From positions 1,747,001 through 1,811,000 of the forward strand of contig NC_003071.7 of the NCBI RefSeq assembly GCF_000001735.4: DNA of 64,000 nucleotides, written 5' to 3'. This DNA comes from Arabidopsis thaliana (taxonomy: Eukaryota; Streptophyta; Magnoliopsida; Brassicales; Brassicaceae). Of the stretch, positions 57,018-64,000 are shown piece by piece (within the stretch, counting starts at the first letter, position 1; each line of letters opens with the position of its first letter). The translations under genes and the position numbers were made by a program. The notes below the pieces were generated by a model that was given only the letters and a program-made list of their open reading frames with translations, was not told where the DNA came from and did not search any database.

Positions 57018-60000
57018 CTAGATGGATAACCCGTGCTTCGCCCGGGTGTTAAATTTTGATATATAAATACATGTTGCTGGAAGTTTGGGAATCTATTGTA
57101 CTATGATGTTTTAATTGTATCATGGTATTTATTTAGTTTATTGTTTTTTTATCTTATAGTTTTGTAAATAATATTAATTATTATAATATAGATGTGTTGG
57201 CACTCATCATTTTGTATAGAAAATTATATTAGCAAAAGGTTGAAATAGTAGAATTATTAATTATAGTATTGGAGTATATTTGATTTTATATGCATTTATT
57301 TATTGGAAGGAATGTTAGATATGTATTTAGTATAGTATTATATATTATAATATATATTTGTCAAGTTTTAGAGAAATGTTGTTTATTACATGTTGTAATT
57401 TTATTAGTAATAAAGATAAGGTAAATTTTATTATGGAGAATTATAACAATGAAAGTGAATTTATTTCTCATGTGTACTATATATTTTAATTAAGAATTTT
57501 AAAAGTTGAAAACAAAATCTCAAAACAATATAAAAACACTATGTGATTTCTAAAATATTCATAAACAATTTATTATGTAAAAGTTTAAAACTAATATATA
57601 ATTAATTATTCATAACAAAAACAACAAACAACCTATTTTTATGAGACTTTTACTAACCAATAGAAAAAAAGAGTGTTATAATAGTCAACAAAATTTTGTG
57701 TACAAAAAAAAAAAAAAAAAAAAATTGTCAACAAAACATGCTATTCGATAAAACACGGGAATGGATCGGTTGCATCAATTTTTTGACATTAAGCTTCTTT
57801 CAATTCGATTACAGAATTCGAATCGATTTACTGGGTTTTTGATTTCAACCAATCTATTCATTTTCTTTCTTCCATTAATCACAAAAATTCATCAGATTTT
57901 ATCAAATTCGATTGAAATGACTCCAATGGAGAAGGGGAAGTGTAATCGTCTTTCAATTTCAGAAACTGGTGATTGGAGTTTAGTCTATTGGCGTTCTCTT
58001 CAAAACTGATTCATCAATTATAATTTCGTTGTTTCGTGATGTTAAATGTGATATTGAGAAGGTAAACAAATTTGAATGAATTGTGAATATTGAATGTTCT
58101 GTTTTTCTTGATAGATTTATGCAATTGACAAAATACAGCTGCAGCGAATTGGTCTTCAACTGCATATCAACGAATGTTCTAAAGTTAAGAGAACATGACA
58201 ATGGATGTTTCATGGTGGCAGTCATAGAATCGAAAACATTCTTCACAAAGATCTCAGACAACAACAATGGCGAAAAGGTACATGGTTCTTAACCTTTAAG
58301 CAAGTAGAAAGCCTGCATTTGTGTGATATGGTTGATATATAGATAATTTAAGTAACACCGGTTAGAATCTGTATTTGATAGTGTAAATTATTAGACTGAA
58401 GTAGCAAATGTTCAACGAATATTGTAGATATAAAACTGACATGATAAGAATCCAACAGAAGTAAAAAACAAATGGAAACTAAAGATTCTTAAAAACTTCT
58501 TTGTAAACTTTTTTGTTTGCTTTTGTGGCTTACCTTCATCATTCACAATCAGAATCTTCAATCCTGACTTTGATGTAACTCTGGATATGGCAACATAAAG
58601 TTGGCTGTGTGAAAAGCAAGGCCTAGGTAGAAAAATACCTACTCTTTTCAAAGATTGTCCTTGGCTTTTGTTGATAGTCATTGCAAAACAAACAGCTAAA
58701 GGTAGTTGTGTTCTTCGCATTCTAAATGGCAATTTTGTGTCTGATGGTGTTCACTTCAATCTTGGAATCAATACTAACTGACCAGCTCTGTCACCAGTTA
58801 GAATCATTGCTTGCAAAATGAATGGACTCATTTGCATGATCTGTAACCTTGTGCCATTCATTAGACCACCTATAGGATCAATATTTCTAAGCAACATCAC
58901 AGGAGAACCAATCTTTAGACGAAGCTTATGGTTAGATAACCCTAAAACTTTAACATTATTCAAAAATTCAGGAGTCAACACCGGATTATTTCTACTACCA
59001 ATGTCAGCTGTGTCTAAACTGTCTGAACTTAGAAATGTTAACTCCTCTCCTGAAAATTAAAATTTAGGTTAGTTACAGTTATAGAAGAAATAGGAAATAT
59101 AAACACTATTAATATAAGTAACTTAAGTATCAAATCAATGCTTCTGAATTAGTAATAACCTTGGAGATTATCAAGCATGGTCTCATTTATTTGGTTGACA
59201 TCTTCGTTAGTGGGACATAATATTGCTCTTTCTTGGAAAAAAACTGGATCTTTTTGTTCATGTATCTTAGTAATATCTCCATATATCTCTGTGCATATGG
59301 CTTGTATTGGATCTTTTGCTTTGGTAATAAGAAATTCAGAAGGAATATCGATCAAAGCCTCACCATCATTAGGCTCTCCAATTCTACCGTCACCTACTGC
59401 CAATATCCACTCTGAAAACTCTTTAATATCTTTCGCTTCACTAACACTCAAACCTTCAGAAAAAAGACACATATTCTTTGTCAGAGTCAATACTTTGCAA
59501 TGACTCCATAGGTAAGATGAATTGAGGGCTGCCATAACTATGTCTGCCGTATCAGCACCGGGGATTACTGGTAGAACTTGTCTGAAGTCACCTCCAAAGA
59601 CAACAACCTTGCCACCAAACGGTTTGTTATCACAATTACCACAAATATCTGACAAACTCCTATCCAATGACTCAAAACAGTGTCTGCTCATCATTGGAGC
59701 TTCATCCCATATAATTAGAGAAGCTTCTTTGACTAAATTTGCCCTATCTGAACCAGCTTTCATATTACATGTAGTAAACTCATTAGGATTAAGAGGAATT
59801 CCAGATCTGGAGTGAGCTGTCCTACCTCCTTCTAAAAGGAGAGAAGCAATACCACTGGAAGCAACGTTAAGAACAATGTCACCCTTTGACCTAAGTGCAG
59901 CAGAGAGTGTTTTCCAAAGAAATGTTTTTCCTGTTCCTCCAAATCCATAAACAAAAAATACTCCTCCAACGTTTTCATTAACTGCACCAATAATGTTATC

Positions 60001-63000
60001 GTAAACAGACTTCTGCTCTAAAGTAAGCTTTTTAATGGAATCGGCATGTTTTTTTGTCTCACTCTCGCGATCATACCCTTTCTCATCCAAAATCAAGACA
60101 TTAGTATCAAACCTAGGATCTCTAGGTACTTGTGGCATAGTCTTATAATATGTAAGTGAAGTACCATTCCTTCTTAAAATGTGATCTATCTCTTGTAGAG
60201 CATAAACTTTTTTCTCCTCATCAGACAAAATTAGATCTGTAAACAAACAGGTAACTAAATGAGTTACAATTTAGCAAATCAAGTTTATTATTAATATTGC
60301 ATTGTATAACAAAATGAGATAAAATTGAGGTTTTGAAATGATATTAGATGTTACCTGGTCTGTTGAAATATTTCTTTTTTTCGTTTTGAATATCTTCAGA
60401 GAGATGTTGCCAGGTCGCAGCCCACACATTTTCAGGACTAATTAGAGCATCTAACATAATTACGAATAACTGACGTAGATACCAACCACTGCTCCAAAAA
60501 CTTGTTCTCTTTAAATCATCAATGTATTCTTGATCATTATCTAATAATCCTAATGCCTCACAAGCATCTTTCCACTCTTTATATAGCACACCATTAACTG
60601 TCTTTAGCTCTTCAAAAGATCTGGGACCTGGCACAACATTGAGAAGTATTCTCAAATAATATCCATCTTCTATATCACGAGGAACATAGTTTATTCTACC
60701 TATAGCAAAGCCTTTCTTTCTGAGATTAAATTTCTTCTCTTTTGGATCATATGTAAATCTAGTGGGGATGTTTGGATAAGTCAGCTTCCTAGCAATCTGA
60801 CTAACTTTATTCAATTCGAACCAAGAAAGGAACATGGAGCCATCTAGATCAGCCTTGTTTAACACTGTTTCTACTTCTTCGTCGCCTTTGAAATAAATAT
60901 ATTGTTCCCCTGGCAAATGGAACGAAAGCTTCATCACAGAAGTAGATCTATAATGTATAGGATATTTTAATATTCTCCAGGCTGCTTCGCAAGCAGAAAC
61001 ATATCTGAAATACAAAATTATACAATCATAACGAACATAAATAAATGTATTAAACAGGAATCATACTATTAAAATCTCAGTTTAACATACCTGCAATTGA
61101 AAAAGTCTTCTACTTCATTCTTCTTCTTTGGCTCTGATCCATCTGTATCAGCATTGACCTTCTGTTTGCCTTTTTCTTTATTTTTCGAATTTAGAGACGA
61201 ACCAACAACAACCGTAACACGATCTGGTCCTTTATGAATATACTTGAATATGTATTTCACAGAACCTGATTGGTTACACCACTCCACGTTGATGTGAGCT
61301 CTGTATCTCAGTGATAGGGATCTATTATAAGGAATGACATAACGGTTATCGCATTTAAAGTCTTTCTTCTGAACAAAGTCATCTATTCTTCGCCTTCTGT
61401 ATATTGGAAATCCTTCTTTATCAATAATTGTTTTTGGAACATGATCTTTCGGATAAAACTTTGAACACTTTCCATTTTCCATACATGGACATTTCGGGTT
61501 CACCACACCACAAGGACCATGAACCATCATTTCCTTTATCACTTCAAATAGCTCAGGGTCTTTCAATTTGTCAGGAATCTCTGCTGATATAGCTTTATCA
61601 ATGTGCTCTGCTCTGGTCAACTTACATTTTGAATCCAGCCAAATTAGGATATGAGCATGAGGGAGTCCTCTTTTTTGAAACTCTATAGTATACATAGCTG
61701 CAATTACACAGAAAACATAATAATTATTATAGGTGAAAAAACGTCAGATAGACATAATATTCCAGAGTAAATGAAACAAATTAAAATAGGCTTACATGTA
61801 CTTGTTTTCCCTAGAATGTTTCTTTTAGTTAAATCAAGCATCAGAGAATCAAGTTTCATTTTGAAGATCTTGCATATAATCTCAGGTCTATCATCAACTC
61901 TCAAATTTCGCTCACCACAAAACCTAATCAGCTCTGGCCACTTTGGATTGCAAGTGAATGTGATAAAATAATCTGGAAAACCAAAATGTTTACACACTGC
62001 CATCGCATCCAAATACATGTTCCTCATATATCTAGGACCACCTGTAAAAGTAGCTGGCAAATAACATGCTAATCCTTGATATTTCAAATCACACTTTCCT
62101 TCCTCTGAAGCCTTTTGCACGGAATTGTAATTATCTGCCCTCAAACTACTCTGGTTAAGTTTGATGTAACCAAGCCGGTTTGATTCTATTGCTATATAAG
62201 AATCCACCAAGAATTGCTGCCATAGCCTTTTGGACCTAAGTAAAATATGCTTCTCATGTTTCCTTTCGTGAATTCTGAAGGCAAACCATTGCCTTATAGA
62301 TATGAACTTGTTCTTCTTATCTTTACCAGCCCCTGTTTGATGTTTCTCAATTCCTGTTCTGAATCCATCTTCACCATAAGGGAACAAAAGAGGATATTGT
62401 AGAGGAAGATAACACGGGAGAATTTCACTAATTCTTTGTAGTTTCCCTGATTTCTCTTCCACTATTATATCTCTGCATGGTATATCTATAGTGAAGTCTC
62501 CAGGAATTAACATGGCTACCTCTGATGTCGTTGGTACATTATACACCCTGCCATCAGTTTCCCGTTTACTAACTATTCTCATATGCAAAGTCTCATCTGG
62601 ATTAGCGTTGAACCTGCCCCTAGCAGTCCGTAAGTGATCAACATAAGGATTGACACTATACAACAATTTGATAACAGCATCAATAATTTCCTTTCTCAAC
62701 TCTTTCTTTTTGTACTTTTCAGCATTAGCACCATTACTGGTAAGAATCAAATAAGTCAAATTTAAAACAGTAACAAAAACAACATCAACTTTATAAAATA
62801 CAAATTAGTAACAATATAAGGAATTCACTAACCTGAGTGCTTCCGATCTGTTATCAACTTCATTCTCTGTGTCTACAATATATAACTGCATGAACTTTAG
62901 AGGTATATCATTGTCTGATCTCAAACTCCCTATCCTATGGTAGTTCTCTGAAATGTTTACTGATTTCATCGTCATTGGTTAGCAATGCATAAAGTAATTC

Positions 63001-64000
63001 TGGTGAATTTTTAAGAAAAGGCAACTTCACTTGACCTTGCAAACAACATGATGTAAACTTGGGCTTCTTATTCTTAACTCTCTTTTCAATACGCTCACCA
63101 TGCCACATTATAGCTCCACAATATTCACATGAGTAAATAGGATCACCATGATCAATGTATATTGCATTCGAAAAAATAAATTGTTAAATTTAAAGGCTTT
63201 CCTTTCAAAATAATATATATTCATACCTGTTTTGTTTTTTCTTGAATTCATATTAAATTGACTCTCAAACTCTTCATGTTCTTTTCCTGCGAAAGATAAA
63301 TGTCAGTAGAGCTTATATATTTGTTACAACTTTGATTGAGGATTGGAACAAAGTTTCATATAATTCAATGAGAAAGTTATTGAATATAACACACCGTAAG
63401 AATGTTCCTCTATATTTTCATTAGAGGTACGACATCCCGGTCCAAAAGTGGCAAGTAGCCTCTTCTCAAGATCATCCAAAAACTCATAATTTTTTTTAAC
63501 CAGTTCAGTAATCTCGCCATCTTTTTTTTTTTGTAGTTGGTATATAGATCATAATCAACTTCGTCTTGAAAACCATTTTCAAGATCATCATGTATATTTT
63601 CCTCTGAACCTAACAAATAAGAAATTTATTTTGTTATACATCACATATTATAGTATTTTTAAACAGAGAAGAATATGTAAATGATTGCAGTTATGTTTAA
63701 TATTTACCATCAGATTCTCCATTACTGTCACATTCTCCTAAATTCATTTGATTTCCTGATTGCAGAAATTCAGGGAATATGGGATCATGTGTTCTGTCTC
63801 CTCGTCCACAATGTGTCAACTCATTTATCTGAAGAGGAATGTCATTGGTAAAGTTTCTAAACAATCTTTTATCCTTAGACGGGTTTGATGTCTCTCTTCT
63901 TCAAAAGTTGTTGTTGTGAATGGAGAACTAAGGTAGGAATTTGGTATATGATTTCCTGAATATAACAAAACGTTAGATAGTATAAAAGGTGACATGAGAT
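57018..64000 (-). mobile_element. Autonomous-type Helitron, degraded, 5' end outside window
   Basis: On the minus strand a CCCGGGCGAAGCACGGG hairpin (57029-57047) precedes TTATCCAT and CTAG (57018-57021), followed by T: a Helitron 3' end. The Rep/helicase gene lies upstream in the same orientation. 57050-58460 contains AT-rich DNA and short open stretches (57761-58009, 58083-58292) of unknown origin, possibly captured. Confidence 0.8.
58470..64000 (-). pseudogene. Helitron Rep/helicase (Helitron_like_N plus PIF1 helicase), broken
   Basis: Exons on the minus strand: 63160-62833, 62736-61796, 61697-61091, 61004-60355, 60236-59160 and 59049-58470, with GT-AG introns, more beyond 63400. The Rep part shows the HUH motif ([14 protein letters not shown], 61680-61640) and the two-Tyr [10 protein letters not shown] (about 61255-61225). 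The helicase shows Walker A GFGGTGKT (about 59945-59920), Walker B LIIWDEAPM, and GGDFRQVLPVIPG, then the C-terminal INKSQGQSL. Lesions: in-frame TGA at 58748-58750, and in the N-terminal exon (about 62945) HFRE passes out of frame into ENYHRIGSL, consistent with a deletion of the segment that normally lies between. Rolling-circle transposition enzyme; inactive as it stands. Likely the PIF1 helicase annotated next to LHCB2. Confidence 0.88.

Noticed and set aside
57761..58292. A protein-coding gene downstream of the Helitron helicase
   Set aside because: Short frames with no recognisable domain and inconsistent splice sites; left as possible captured DNA.

Overview
The window is plant nuclear DNA, almost certainly from Arabidopsis or a very close Brassicaceae relative. 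It is AT-rich and has GT-AG introns. It holds an LHCB2-type light-harvesting gene and a small intronless kinase clade I know from Arabidopsis, set in a dense bed of nested transposons such as is found near centromeres. From memory, the order protein kinase (+), LHCB2 (-), Helitron/PIF1 helicase (-), with a PP2C relic before the kinase, resembles the A. thaliana AT2G05050-AT2G05080 neighbourhood. I could not check this.

Layout. 1-10.08 kb: an element carrying two tandem minus-strand DUF1985/Ulp1-type genes. Its introns and spacers are packed with a composite motif of the form TTTAAAA-N4-TTGTAAA, and a terminus-like end lies near 10.08 kb. 10.1-19.6 kb: a second Mutator-like (VANDAL-like) unit with a DUF1985 gene (+), an intact GRF zinc-finger gene (-), a MULE transposase (-) and several private tandem-repeat arrays, including five copies of a 53-base repeat. 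19.6-20.1 kb: a foldback element. 20.2-26.6 kb: a PIF/Harbinger remnant split by a hAT element (21877-25193) with an 8-base target duplication. 26.6-27.8 kb: a broken DUF1985 fragment. 27.8-33.2 kb: Helitron debris split by a 3.0-kb MULE with a perfect 9-base target duplication. 33.4 kb: a topoisomerase II gene fragment. 34.4-41.35 kb: a minus-strand non-autonomous LTR element whose 5'-most LTR copy was entered by a Ty3/gypsy element (34546-39830). 41.9-46.7 kb: three minus-strand Helitron 3' ends, two of the elements joined head to tail. 46.7-50.8 kb: a Pack-MULE-like element carrying a broken PP2C copy. 51.1-53.6 kb: the only clear host genes, an intact protein kinase and LHCB2. 53.6-57 kb: repeats, a long (GA)n tract and a pogo/Emigrant-like end. 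57.0-64 kb: an autonomous-type Helitron (Rep/helicase), degraded, running off the right edge.

How it fits together. The most interesting content is in the first 27 kb. Three DUF1985-family genes or remnants are present, and two lie beside dense, different, element-private motif arrays. In Arabidopsis, VANDAL transposons encode VANC proteins (gene architectures with DUF1985, DUF287 and Ulp1 domains) that bind short repeated motifs in their own element and reverse its DNA methylation. Gene content and motif arrays here suggest two separate VANC/target pairs, now mostly decayed by nonsense mutations. The host genes LHCB2 and the kinase form a short island between a Pack-MULE and simple repeats/Helitron.
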